64,000 nucleotides of DNA, taken from Paracoccaceae bacterium. Its GTDB lineage: Bacteria > Pseudomonadota > Alphaproteobacteria > Rhodobacterales > Rhodobacteraceae. The position numbers and the translations under genes are program-made. The stretch covers positions 104,880 to 168,879 of the forward strand of contig REER01000061.1 of assembly GCA_007694945.1 (NCBI GenBank). The letters run 5' to 3'. Shown piece after piece: positions 9,474 through 18,497 of the stretch. The notes beneath the pieces were generated by a model, which saw only the letters and a list, made by a program, of their open reading frames with translations, made no database searches and was not told where the DNA came from. Within the stretch, counting starts at the first letter, position 1; every line of letters starts with the position of its first letter.

Positions 9474-10672
9474 GGCAGGAAACTCCGCCCCGGCCCCTGC
9501 GCGGGCACGCCCAGATGCGCGGCCACGCTTGCGGCGACGTCGCTGAAGGCGCAGAGACCGATCTCCCCTCTTCCCCGCCCCGCCACCAGTACCGGCACCC
9601 GCTCGCGGGTGTGATCGGTGCCTGGGGCGGTCGGGTCATTGCCGTGATCGGCCGTGATCAGCAGCATGTCACCGATGCGCAGGCGCGAAAGCGCCTGCGC
9701 TGCAACAGCGTCGAAGGCTTCCAGCGCGCGGGCATAGCCCGCGACATCACGGGTATGGCCATAAAGCGAGTCGAACTCAACAAAGTTGCAAAAGGTCAAG
9801 GACTGCTCCTCTGCATCGCCAATCAGCCCCAAGAAATGTTGATAAAGTGCATGGTCATTCTTGCCCTTATGGACCTGATCCACCCCCTGGCCCGAGAGGA
9901 TATCGCTGATCTTGCCCACGGCATGCACCATGCCCCCCGCCGCCTGAACCCAGTCACACAGGGTCGGCGCGGGCGGGGCCATGGCATAATCGCGCCGGTT
10001 GCCCGTGCGCTGAAACCCGGTCTTGACCGAGCCGACAAAGGGGCGCGCGATGACGCGGCCCACGCGCATCGCATGCAGGGTCGGGGCGAGGTCGGCGCAC
10101 AACTGCCACAGCCGCTCCAGCCCGAAAGCCTCTTCATGCGCCGCGATCTGGAACACGGAGTCCGCCGAGGTGTAGCAGATCGGCCAGCCCGTGCTCAGAT
10201 GCTCGGCTCCAAGTTCGGTGACAATCGGAATCCCCGCCGCGTGGCAGTTGCCCAATATCCCCTCGGTCCCCGCCAGTGCGCAAACCTGTGCGGCCAGTTC
10301 GGGCGGAAAAGCGGGGATCTCGCGCGGGAAATAGGTCCAGTCCCAGGGTACCGGCACGCCCGCCAATTCCCAATGCCCCGAGGGCGTATCCTTGCCCCGC
10401 GACACTTCCGTCGCAGCACCCCAGCGCCCGCGCGGGGCAGCCTCCAGCCCCGGCGTCTCGGCCCCCGAGGCCAGCCGGATCGCCGCCCCCAGCCCCAAAC
10501 CGTCGAGCGTAGGCAGGCACAGCGGGCCGCTGCGCCCCTCATCGGCCTGGCCAGCCGCACAGGCCTGCGCGATGTGCGCGAGCGTATTCGCGCCTTCATC
10601 GCCGAAATCGGCGGCATCGGGTGCGCCCCCGCATCCGACCGAATCGAGCACGACCAGAAAGGCGCGCGGCAT
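9470..10672 (-). CDS. deoB: Phosphopentomutase
   Basis: DeoB interconverts (deoxy)ribose-1-phosphate and -5-phosphate, linking nucleoside phosphorolysis to central metabolism. It belongs to the alkaline-phosphatase superfamily: the 400-residue product begins MPRAFLVVLDSVGCGGAPDA with the metal-binding Asp, carries GDEGANTLAHIA, the KDTPSGHWE segment and the C-terminal metal site LLITADHGNDPT...DHTRE. The 3' end overlaps add by 4 bases and the 5' end overlaps cdd by one base. Identity is secure. Confidence 0.97.
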   Translation of the reverse strand: MPRAFLVVLDSVGCGGAPDAADFGDEGANTLAHIAQACAAGQADEGRSGPLCLPTLDGLGLGAAIRLASGAETPGLEAAPRGRWGAATEVSRGKDTPSGHWELAGVPVPWDWTYFPREIPAFPPELAAQVCALAGTEGILGNCHAAGIPIVTELGAEHLSTGWPICYTSADSVFQIAAHEEAFGLERLWQLCADLAPTLHAMRVGRVIARPFVGSVKTGFQRTGNRRDYAMAPPAPTLCDWVQAAGGMVHAVGKISDILSGQGVDQVHKGKNDHALYQHFLGLIGDAEEQSLTFCNFVEFDSLYGHTRDVAGYARALEAFDAVAAQALSRLRIGDMLLITADHGNDPTAPGTDHTRERVPVLVAGRGRGEIGLCAFSDVAASVAAHLGVPAQGPGRSFLP

Positions 10673-11064
10673 CAGCGCTTTTCCATATGCGCGGGCCCGA
10701 AGGCACCGGGCAGCAGATCGGACACGCGCACAGTATGCGCCGTGCCATCAAGCGCCATCATCGTGACCTTCACATCGGGCCCTGCGAATTCCGCGATCTT
10801 CTGGCGGCAGCCACCACAGGGCGGGACCGGCGAGGGGCTGTCGGCGACGACGACCAGCTCGGTGATCTCGCGCTCGCCTGCCGCGCACATGGCCGCAATC
10901 GCTCCGGCCTCGGCGCAGGTGCCCTCGGGATAGGCGACATTCTCGACATTGCAACCAGTATAGAGGCGCCCGGACGCCGCGCGCAGCGCGGCGCCTACCT
11001 TAAATTCGGAATAGGGCACATAGGCGTTTTTGCGCACAGCGCAGGCAGCTTCAAACAATGTCAT
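10672..11064 (-). CDS. cdd: Cytidine deaminase
   Basis: Zinc-dependent deamination of cytidine/deoxycytidine to uridine/deoxyuridine. The 130-residue tetrameric type is seen: PYSEFKVGAAL, GCNVENVAYPEGTCAEAGAI (catalytic Cys and Glu) and PCGGCRQKIAEF (the two further zinc Cys). An upstream extension to 11178 has no homology; ATG 11064 begins MTLFEAA, as in homologues. It is the promoter-proximal gene of the cdd-deoB-add-upp operon, divergent from maeB with about 160 bases between them. Confidence 0.96.
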   Translation of the reverse strand: MTLFEAACAVRKNAYVPYSEFKVGAALRAASGRLYTGCNVENVAYPEGTCAEAGAIAAMCAAGEREITELVVVADSPSPVPPCGGCRQKIAEFAGPDVKVTMMALDGTAHTVRVSDLLPGAFGPAHMEKR

Positions 11065-11225
11065 CACCGACCCTCCGGACCTGCGCCAGATTGCGTCGCG
11101 CCCACGCGCTTTGCAAGCCGGCGCAACGATTTTCCATTTCCCGCAGAAACACCATAGGCTAAAACCGCCTTGCGGCATGCCAGAGATTGTTTAGCATTAA
11201 ACCAACTGCCGTAGGAGGGGAGCCA

Positions 11226-13505
11226 ATGCCAGAGACGCCATCCGAGGACAAACGCCACCCGGCGCTTCTCTATCACGAATACCCCCGCCCCGGTAAGCTG
11301 GAGGTGCGTCCGACCAAGCCCCTCGCGAATGGTTCTGACCTCGCGCGTGCCTATTCCCCCGGTGTGGCCGAAGCCTGCACCGAGATAAAGGCGAACCCTG
11401 ACAATGCGGCGCGCTACACGGCGCGGGGCAATCTGGTGGCCGTGGTCTCGAACGGAACTGCGGTGCTGGGGCTGGGCAATATCGGCGCGCTGGCCTCGAA
11501 ACCGGTGATGGAGGGCAAGGCTGTCCTGTTCAAGAAATTCGCCAATATCGACTGTTTTGATATCGAGGTAAACGAGCCGGACCCCGAGAAGCTTGCCGAG
11601 ATCGTCTGTGCGCTGGAACCCACTTTCGGCGCGATCAATCTAGAGGATATCAAGGCGCCCGACTGTTTCATCGTCGAGAAGATCTGCCGCGAGCGGATGG
11701 GGATTCCGGTTTTCCATGATGACCAGCACGGGACCGCGATTGTTGTCGGTGCAGCGGCGACCAATGCACTGCGCGTGGTCGGCAAGCGGCTCGAGGATAT
11801 AAAGATCGTCAGCACCGGCGGTGGGGCGGCGGGGATTGCCTGTCTTAACATGCTGCTGAAACTGGGGGTGAAGCGCGAGAATGTCTGGCTGTGCGATCTG
11901 CACGGGCTTGTCCATGAGGGCCGCGAGATTGACATGAACCCGCAGAAGGCCGCTTTCGCGCAGGCCAGTGACAAGCGCAGTCTGGACGAGGTGATTGCAG
12001 GGGCCGACATGTTCCTGGGCCTCTCTGGGCCGGGGGTGCTGAAGCCCGAGCATGTCGCGCAGATGACCAAACGCCCGATCATCTTCGCGCTCGCCAACCC
12101 GACCCCAGAGATTTTGCCCGATGCAGTCCGCGCTGTCGCCCCGGATGCGCTGATTGCCACCGGGCGGTCGGATTTTCCCAATCAGGTCAATAATGTCTTG
12201 TGCTTCCCATTCATTTTCCGCGGTGCGCTGGATGTTGGCGCGACCGAGATCAATGATGCGATGCAGATCGGCTGTGTCGAGGGGATCGCGGCGCTGGCCC
12301 GCGCCACAACCAGCGCCGAGGCGGCAGCGGCCTACAAGGGCGAACAGCTCAGCTTCGGCCCCGATTACCTGATCCCCAAGCCCTTCGACCCGCGCCTGAT
12401 GGGGGTCGTGGCCTCTGCAGTGGCCAAGGCGGCCATGGAATCGGGCGTGGCCAAGCGCCCGGTGCCCGATCTGGCGACCTACAAGGCCGGGCTCGATGCC
12501 TCGGTGTTCCGCTCCGCCATGATCATGCGACCTGTCTTTGAGGTCGCGCGCCAGACCAGTCGTCGAATTGTCTTTACCGAGGGTGAGGATGAGCGCGTGT
12601 TGCGCGCGGCCTCGGCCATGCTCGAAGAAACTGTCGAGGTGCCGATCCTGATCGGGCGGCCAGATGTGATCGAGATGCGGCTGGAGCGCGCCGGGCTTTC
12701 GATCCGGCCGGGGCGCGATTTCGAGCTGGTCAACCCGCAGGACGACCCGCGCTATCGCGAATACTGGCAGAGCTATCATGCGCTGATGGAGCGGCGCGGG
12801 GTCACGCCTGATCTCGCGCGCGCCATTCTGCGCACCAATACCACCGCCATTGGCGCGATCATGGTGCATCGGGGCGATGCAGACTGCCTGATCTGCGGCA
12901 CTTTCGGGCAGTTCCTGTGGCACCTGCAATATGTGACACAGATCCTCGGCAATGAGGGGCGGCACCCGGTGGGCGCACTGTCGCTTCTGATCCAGCAGGA
13001 AGGCAACCTGTTTGTCGCTGACACGCAGGTTCACCCGAACCCGACGCCCGAACAGGTGGTCGAGGCCGCGATTGGCGCCGCGCGCCATGTGCGCCGTTTC
13101 GGGCTGGAGCCAAAGGTCGCGCTCTGCTCGCACAGCCAGTTCGGCAACCTCGACACGCCTTCGGGGCGGGTGATGCGCGCAGCCATGGAAATACTGGATT
13201 CTGCCGGGGTCGATTTCGACTATGAGGGCGAGATGCATATCGACTCGGCGCTCGACCCTGAGTTGCGCGCGCGGCTGTTCCCCCATGCGCGCTTCAGCGA
13301 GCCCGCGAATGTCCTGATCTTCTCGAACACGGATGCGGCCAGCGGTGTGCGCAACGTCCTCAAGACACGTGGTGGGGCGCTGGAGGTGGGGCCGATCCTG
13401 ATGGGCATGGGCAACACGGCGCATATCGTGACACCCTCGATCACGGCGCGGGGCTTGCTGAACATGTCGGCGCTGGCAGGAACACCGGTTGCGCATTACG
13501 GCTGA
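11226..13505 (+). CDS. maeB: NADP-dependent malic enzyme with C-terminal Pta-like domain
   Basis: Oxidative decarboxylation of malate to pyruvate, usually with NADP+. The 759-residue product has two parts: the malic enzyme domain (about 1-430; ARAYSPGVAEAC, PVFHDDQHGTAIVV, ISTGGGAAGIACL-like VSTGGGAAG, FALANPTPEI) and a phosphotransacetylase-like domain (about 435-759; FTEGEDERVLRAA, ARAILRTNTTAIGAIM, VADTQVHPNPTPEQ). The latter normally lacks Pta activity and serves in acetyl-CoA sensing. ATG 11226 is preceded by GGAGGGG. A transcript start in the divergent spacer with cdd is expected. Cofactor choice is inferred from the two-domain architecture. Confidence 0.94.
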   Translation: MPETPSEDKRHPALLYHEYPRPGKLEVRPTKPLANGSDLARAYSPGVAEACTEIKANPDNAARYTARGNLVAVVSNGTAVLGLGNIGALASKPVMEGKAVLFKKFANIDCFDIEVNEPDPEKLAEIVCALEPTFGAINLEDIKAPDCFIVEKICRERMGIPVFHDDQHGTAIVVGAAATNALRVVGKRLEDIKIVSTGGGAAGIACLNMLLKLGVKRENVWLCDLHGLVHEGREIDMNPQKAAFAQASDKRSLDEVIAGADMFLGLSGPGVLKPEHVAQMTKRPIIFALANPTPEILPDAVRAVAPDALIATGRSDFPNQVNNVLCFPFIFRGALDVGATEINDAMQIGCVEGIAALARATTSAEAAAAYKGEQLSFGPDYLIPKPFDPRLMGVVASAVAKAAMESGVAKRPVPDLATYKAGLDASVFRSAMIMRPVFEVARQTSRRIVFTEGEDERVLRAASAMLEETVEVPILIGRPDVIEMRLERAGLSIRPGRDFELVNPQDDPRYREYWQSYHALMERRGVTPDLARAILRTNTTAIGAIMVHRGDADCLICGTFGQFLWHLQYVTQILGNEGRHPVGALSLLIQQEGNLFVADTQVHPNPTPEQVVEAAIGAARHVRRFGLEPKVALCSHSQFGNLDTPSGRVMRAAMEILDSAGVDFDYEGEMHIDSALDPELRARLFPHARFSEPANVLIFSNTDAASGVRNVLKTRGGALEVGPILMGMGNTAHIVTPSITARGLLNMSALAGTPVAHYG

Positions 13506-13651
13506 CCTCTCCGCCCAAGCCAAGGCAGGTTGAGCCGCGCAATGCAGGCGAAGAAATGCCAATCCGGCGCGGCTATCGTGCCGGACACTTGTCAAACCCC
13601 TGCAGAAGCCAGAAGCTGGAGCCATAAACAGTAAAAAAAACAGGCTTGGGC

Positions 13652-14815
13652 ATGACGCGCGCATCACGGCGGCGACGAAATACGCTGATTGATAGCATGA
13701 GGGCGCTGGCTCTGGGCGGCGTCGTGATCGTCAATATGCTGACCCTGTCGGGCTTGGCCTACATAACCCCGGACACGCGGGCCGAAACTCTGGGGGCAAT
13801 GGATCTGGCGTTGTGGCGGCTGCTATCGCTGTTTCTGGAAAACAATGCGCTGGCGGTCTTCTCGTTCCTGTTCGGCTTCAGCTTCAGCCTGTTACTGCAG
13901 AGGCAGGGCAACACCCCGGACTCCCGCGGGTCGATGATCTTGCGGCGGTTAATAGTGTTGTGGGGGATCGGGCTGTTCAACGCGGTATTCCTGTTCTGGG
14001 CCGACATTCTTATGACCTATGCCCTGCTGGGGCTGGTCTTGCCGCTGGCCGCGCGCTTGCCGCTGCGCATGATTGCCACTCTCGGCTGTACGCTGATCAT
14101 GGCTGGTCCTGTGGCTCTGATGCTGAGCGGGGTCCCGCTGCCCAGCGCCGTACCCATGGGGATAGAGGAGAGCATCCCGGTCTTTGCCTCGCAGAGTTAC
14201 CGGTTGGTGCTGGAACATAATGTCGTCATGGCCACCACTGCCCCCGCCAATGCTGCCGGGCTGATCCTGCTGCGCTTTTTCGTTCTGTCGGGCATGTTCC
14301 TGCTGGGTCTGGCCGCCAGTCGATCAGGCATGTTGGAGCAAGTCCTGTCGGCGCCGCGCGTTTGTGCGAAGCTGGGCGCGGGGCTGATCCTTGCAAGCGT
14401 GGGCATGCAGCTTTTCCAGGGAACAGAACCACCGCGATACGGTGTCATGCTGTTGCTGCATTTGGACATGGTGGTAATGGCGTTTGGCTATCTGCTCCTG
14501 GGTTCTGTCATGCTCGGCCACCCGCACGCCGTCAGGCTGCGGCAGGTTCTCGCGCCGCTGGGACGGATGAGCCTGACCGGCTATCTCATGTCGGCCGCGC
14601 TGGGGCAGGCTGTTTTCTATGGCTGGGGACTGGCGCTGATCGGGCAATTGGGCGTGGGCTCCGTGCTTGCCGTGGCGCTTTGCATCTACACTCTGCTCTT
14701 GGCCTTTGCGCATCTGTGGTTCAGCCGGTATCTGTTTGGCCCATGGGAATGGTTATGGCGCAGCCTGAGCGAATTGCGGCCACAACCCCTGTTGCGCCCA
14801 GACATGGTGAGCTGA
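13652..14815 (+). CDS. DUF418 (YeiB-type) membrane protein
   Basis: A 387-residue multi-pass inner-membrane protein. It opens with RIDSMRALALGGVV-like sequence (IDSMRALALGGVVIVNM), has FSFLFGFSFSLLLQRQG in the first third, and ends with the DUF418 domain (LGRMSLTGYLMSAALGQAVFYG ... HLWFSRYLFGPWEWLWRSL). YeiB/DUF418 proteins belong to an acyltransferase-3-like superfamily and no reaction is established. A TTG at 13646 is possible, but ATG 13652 is preferred. The next gene, prpE, is 216 bases away with its own putative regulatory repeats, so the two are probably not one unit. Confidence 0.82.
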   Translation: MTRASRRRRNTLIDSMRALALGGVVIVNMLTLSGLAYITPDTRAETLGAMDLALWRLLSLFLENNALAVFSFLFGFSFSLLLQRQGNTPDSRGSMILRRLIVLWGIGLFNAVFLFWADILMTYALLGLVLPLAARLPLRMIATLGCTLIMAGPVALMLSGVPLPSAVPMGIEESIPVFASQSYRLVLEHNVVMATTAPANAAGLILLRFFVLSGMFLLGLAASRSGMLEQVLSAPRVCAKLGAGLILASVGMQLFQGTEPPRYGVMLLLHLDMVVMAFGYLLLGSVMLGHPHAVRLRQVLAPLGRMSLTGYLMSAALGQAVFYGWGLALIGQLGVGSVLAVALCIYTLLLAFAHLWFSRYLFGPWEWLWRSLSELRPQPLLRPDMVS

Positions 14816-14836
14816 TTTCCCTGCACCACTGAATGC

Positions 14837-14936
14837 TTTGCAAAATAGTCCTGCGCACAGCGCTACAGGCCACGCCAAGCCATGAGTTTGCAAAATTTTC
14901 CTGCCTTTATCAGCAAAATATGCAAATTTTTCCTGC
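14837..14936 (+). promoter_or_regulatory. Three direct repeats of TTTGCAAAATNNTCCTGC upstream of prpE
   Basis: Three copies of an 18-base unit occur in the 216-base spacer before prpE: TTTGCAAAATAGTCCTGC at 14837-14854, TTTGCAAAATTTTCCTGC at 14887-14904 and TATGCAAATTTTTCCTGC at 14919-14936, with start-to-start distances of 50 and 32. The TTTGCAAA core is the known half-site of PccR/RamB-type (ScfR family) regulators of short-chain acyl-CoA metabolism, for example PccR of Rhodobacter sphaeroides. The conserved TCCTGC tail is not part of that core as I know it. Binding is inferred from the motif and from the downstream propionate gene. Confidence 0.7.
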
Positions 14937-15031
14937 TTCATGACGCTCTGTTGCCGGTAACAGCCATTGCGCGAGTGGGCGCTGCTCGACTATCCCATTG
15001 AACACGAGTTGAGGAGAAGGGAGAGACTCAG

Positions 15032-16936
15032 ATGCGCTATGCCGATCTGCACCAGAAATCATTGTTGGACCCGAACGGGTTCTGGATGGAGCAGGCGCAA
15101 GCCATTGACTGGGTCAAACCACCCTCAAAAGCGCTGTTCGACGAGAACGCTCCGCTTTACGAGTGGTTTTCCGACGGCATGCTCAACACCTGCTGGAACG
15201 CGCTCGACCGCCATGTCGAAGCCGGCCGCGGTGATCAGGTCGCGGTGATCCATGACAGCCCGATCACGCATTCCAAGCGCGAACTGACCTATACCGAGAT
15301 GCGCGACCGCGTTGCCTCTCTGGCAGGCGCGTTGCAGGCGAAGGGCGTGGAAAAGGGCGACCGCGTCATCATCTACATGCCGATGGTCCCCGAGGCGCTG
15401 GAGGCCATGCTGGCCTGCGCGCGGCTTGGCGCGATCCATTCGGTCGTGTTCGGTGGCTTTGCGGCCAACGAGTTGGCCGTGCGCATCGATGATGCCAAAC
15501 CGAAATGCATCATCGCGTCCTCTTGCGGGCTCGAGCCGGGGCGGGTGATCCATTACAAGCCGCTGCTGGATGGCGCCATCGAGATTGCCAGCCACAAGCC
15601 CGAATTCTGCGTCATCTTCCAGCGCGAGCAGGAAGTCGCCAAACTGAATGAGGGGCGCGATTTCGACTGGCACGCCTTCCAGCATGGCGTGACACCCGCA
15701 GACTGTGTGCCGGTCGAGGGCAACCACCCGGCCTATATCCTCTATACCTCGGGCACCACAGGCCAGCCCAAGGGCGTTATCCGCGCCACCGCGGGCTATC
15801 TGGTCGCCCTGCACTGGAGCATGAAGAACATCTACAACCTCGATCCGGGCGATGTGTTCTGGACCGCCTCGGATGTCGGCTGGGTCGTGGGACACAGCTA
15901 TATATGCTACGGGCCACTGATTGCCGGCAACACGACCGTTGTCTTCGAGGGCAAGCCCGTCGGCACGCCGGACGCGGGCACTTTCTGGCGCGTTATCTCT
16001 GAGCACAAGGTCAAGAGCTTCTTCACGGCCCCAACCGCCTTCCGCGCGGTCAAACGCGAGGACCCCAAGGGCGCATTCGTCAAGAAATATGACCTGAGCA
16101 GCCTGAAAACCGTCTATCTCGCTGGCGAACGTGCCGATCCCGACACCATCGTCTGGGCGCAGGAACAATTGCAGGTGCCGGTGATTGACCATTGGTGGCA
16201 GACCGAGACCGGCTGGGCCATCGCCGCCAACCCTGTCGGCTGCGAATTGCTGCCGGTCAAGCTCGGCTCACCGGCCGTTGCCATGCCCGGCTATGATGTG
16301 CAGGTGCTCGACGAGGGCGGCCGGCCAGTCAGTCCCGGCACGCTTGGCGCCATTGCCATCAAGCTGCCCCTACCCCCCGGCACCCTGCCCAACCTCTGGA
16401 ACGCCGAAGCGCGGTTCCGCAAAAGCTATCTGGAGCAATTCCCCGGCTACTACGCCACGGGCGATGCGGGTTATATGGATGAGGACGGCTATGTCTACAT
16501 CATGGCGCGCACCGATGATGTGATCAATGTCGCCGGGCACCGTCTCTCGACAGGCGGCATGGAAGAAGTACTCGCCAGCCACCCCGATGTCGCCGAATGC
16601 GCCGTGATCGGAATAACAGACGAGTTGAAAGGGCAGTTGCCGCTGGGCTTTCTCTGCCTCAACAAGGGCGCCGAGCGTGACAATGCCGAAATCGTCAATG
16701 AATGCGTGAAGCTGGTACGCGACAAGATCGGCCCGGTCGCAGCCTTCAAGCTTGCCGTGGTGGTGGAACGCCTGCCCAAGACCCGCTCGGGCAAGATCCT
16801 CCGTGGCACGATGGTCTCGATCGCCGATGGCAAGGACTTCAAGATGCCCGCCACGATCGATGACCCGGCGATCCTCGATGAAATCGCGGATGCGCTCAAG
16901 ACACTGGGCTATCCACAAGCGAAGGCCTCTGCATGA
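15032..16936 (+). CDS. prpE: Propionate--CoA ligase
   Basis: An AMP-forming acyl-CoA synthetase that activates propionate (and less well acetate) to the CoA ester, feeding the methylmalonyl-CoA or methylcitrate routes. The 634-residue product shows motif A YTSGTTGQPKGV, the ADVGWVVGHSY-type region (TASDVGWVVGHSYICYGPL) typical of PrpE rather than Acs, and the C-terminal PKTRSGKILRGTM with the regulatory, acetylatable Lys. ATG 15032 follows GAGGAGAAGGGAGAG. Regulation by a short-chain acyl-CoA sensor is suggested by the upstream direct repeats. The nearby PduO-type adenosyltransferase and etfBA fit propionyl-CoA metabolism through B12-dependent methylmalonyl-CoA mutase. Confidence 0.93.
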   Translation: MRYADLHQKSLLDPNGFWMEQAQAIDWVKPPSKALFDENAPLYEWFSDGMLNTCWNALDRHVEAGRGDQVAVIHDSPITHSKRELTYTEMRDRVASLAGALQAKGVEKGDRVIIYMPMVPEALEAMLACARLGAIHSVVFGGFAANELAVRIDDAKPKCIIASSCGLEPGRVIHYKPLLDGAIEIASHKPEFCVIFQREQEVAKLNEGRDFDWHAFQHGVTPADCVPVEGNHPAYILYTSGTTGQPKGVIRATAGYLVALHWSMKNIYNLDPGDVFWTASDVGWVVGHSYICYGPLIAGNTTVVFEGKPVGTPDAGTFWRVISEHKVKSFFTAPTAFRAVKREDPKGAFVKKYDLSSLKTVYLAGERADPDTIVWAQEQLQVPVIDHWWQTETGWAIAANPVGCELLPVKLGSPAVAMPGYDVQVLDEGGRPVSPGTLGAIAIKLPLPPGTLPNLWNAEARFRKSYLEQFPGYYATGDAGYMDEDGYVYIMARTDDVINVAGHRLSTGGMEEVLASHPDVAECAVIGITDELKGQLPLGFLCLNKGAERDNAEIVNECVKLVRDKIGPVAAFKLAVVVERLPKTRSGKILRGTMVSIADGKDFKMPATIDDPAILDEIADALKTLGYPQAKASA

Positions 16937-17105
16937 CTCCTGCGCAAAGCAGTTGTGAATCGCGCAGGCCTTCGCATAAGCTGCCTGGAGGGGGATCGTG
17001 ACTGCGCGATCCGCATGATCCGGGAGACAATTCAGACATGACCGCAACTCTGCCAGATAACCTCCGGGCGGCCTCTGCCTGGCAGGGATGGAGGAGCGCG
17101 GCCTC

Positions 17106-18497
17106 ATGACCGAGCAGGGTCAAATTTTGCGCACGGGCGACCTGCTGCTGGTCGAAGACACGCCATCGCTGCAGATGCTCTATCGCACAGTTCTGCGCAA
17201 GGCGGGCTACCCGCCGGTTTGCGCCTCGACCGGTCAGGAAGCGCTGGAGCATTTCGCCACTCATCTGCCACGGGTCGTTTTGCTCGATTTGATGCTGCCG
17301 GACACCGACGGGTTGAGCGTCATGGCGGCGATGTTGCGCATCCAGCCAGAGACCCGGGTGATCGTGATCTCGGCAAATGGCTCGGTCAGCAATGCTGTCG
17401 AGGCGACCCGGCGTGGCGCGCATGACTTCCTTGTCAAACCACTGGGCGATTTGCGCATGCTTACGGCGGTCGCCAATGCTCTCAACGCGAACCGGCGGCG
17501 CTGGCGAGAGGACGATCATGCTGCACAGGATCTGATAAGTCTGACGGGCAGCGTCTTTCTTGGGCAGTCGCCCGCCATCATGGGCGTCCAGAGTCAGGCA
17601 AGTGCAGTCGCAGCCTCGCAGGCGCCAGTTTTTCTGCTGGGAGAGAGCGGGACCGGAAAATGCGCCTGCGCCGAGTTGATCCATGGCCGATCGCCGCGTG
17701 CGACGCGCAAGATGGTGATCGTGAAATGTCGCGGCACCGAGGCGCGGGCGCTAGAGCGTATCCTCTTCGGTGATGCGAGCGCGAGCGACGTGTCTTCGGT
17801 CGATGGGGCGCTGGCACAGGCACAAGGCGGCTCTTTGTTGCTGGACCATCCACAAGAGATGCCGTTGTCGCTGCAGGACCGCCTGCTTCAGGTGCTCGAA
17901 CGCGGCAGTCTGACCCTGCCGGGCCAGAGCAAAGCGCAGCCTCTCCACATCCGATTGATCTGTTCTTCCGAAGCCGACCCGCGCGTTTCTGATGAACAGG
18001 GCAAGCTGCGCGCAGAGCTGTTCTATCGGCTTTTCGTCATCACCCTGCATATGCCACCACTCCGCGAGCGCGCCGAAGACATCCCACTGCTCGCACAGCA
18101 TTTCCTCGGGCGTATCGCGCAGCAGGAAGGCAAGAGCTTCACCCATTTTGCCGCTGACGCGCTTGCGGCGCTGGCAGCACAGAAATGGCCTGGCAATCTG
18201 CGCGAATTCGCCAATCTCTTGCGACAGATTGTGGTTCTCAATGCGGGTCCGGAACTCACTCTGGGCATGCTCAAGCCGCATCTGCCGGCAGAGCCCATGC
18301 CCGAGCCCGTTTGTCCTGTCCAAACCGCCCCCGAAGCGGGGTTTGCGGGGTTGACCATGGCCGAAATCGAACGTCGGGTGATCGAGGCGGCAATTGCCCG
18401 GCATGGCGGCTCGGTACCGCAGGCCGCGCGCGAGCTCGATCTTGCCCCCTCGACGATCTACCGAAAGCGCGAGGCGTGGTCATCGACAGCGCGTTAG
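17106..18497 (+). CDS. Response regulator with degenerate AAA+ domain and Fis-type HTH
   Basis: A 463-residue NtrC/LuxO-like protein. The receiver (1-125) is intact: acidic pair E17-D18, phosphoacceptor D61 (LLDLMLPD), S89 and K111. The central domain keeps Walker A GESGTGK (179-185) and the arginine-finger/sensor II parts (LPPLRERAEDIPLL-like, WPGNLREF), but the GAFTGA loop that contacts sigma-54 is absent (LFGDASASD at 220-228 is followed by unrelated sequence), and Walker B reads LLLD-H (D247-H248) instead of D-E. The C-terminus is a Fis-type HTH (AARELDLAPSTIYRKRE). ATG 17106 has GAGGAG 9 bases upstream. It therefore probably does not drive sigma-54 open-complex formation; it may act at sigma-70 promoters, as NtrC of Rhodobacter capsulatus does. 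Confidence 0.85.
   Translation: MTEQGQILRTGDLLLVEDTPSLQMLYRTVLRKAGYPPVCASTGQEALEHFATHLPRVVLLDLMLPDTDGLSVMAAMLRIQPETRVIVISANGSVSNAVEATRRGAHDFLVKPLGDLRMLTAVANALNANRRRWREDDHAAQDLISLTGSVFLGQSPAIMGVQSQASAVAASQAPVFLLGESGTGKCACAELIHGRSPRATRKMVIVKCRGTEARALERILFGDASASDVSSVDGALAQAQGGSLLLDHPQEMPLSLQDRLLQVLERGSLTLPGQSKAQPLHIRLICSSEADPRVSDEQGKLRAELFYRLFVITLHMPPLRERAEDIPLLAQHFLGRIAQQEGKSFTHFAADALAALAAQKWPGNLREFANLLRQIVVLNAGPELTLGMLKPHLPAEPMPEPVCPVQTAPEAGFAGLTMAEIERRVIEAAIARHGGSVPQAARELDLAPSTIYRKREAWSSTAR

Noticed and set aside
9515..10933. A 472-codon plus-strand frame over deoB and cdd
   Set aside because: Antisense to two well-identified enzymes; no motifs.
11640..13667. A 675-codon open frame on the minus strand
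   Set aside because: Antisense to maeB, with no recognisable domain and Arg/His-rich composition typical of shadow frames.
17106..18497. Standard sigma-54 activator
   Set aside because: No GAFTGA motif and an altered Walker B.
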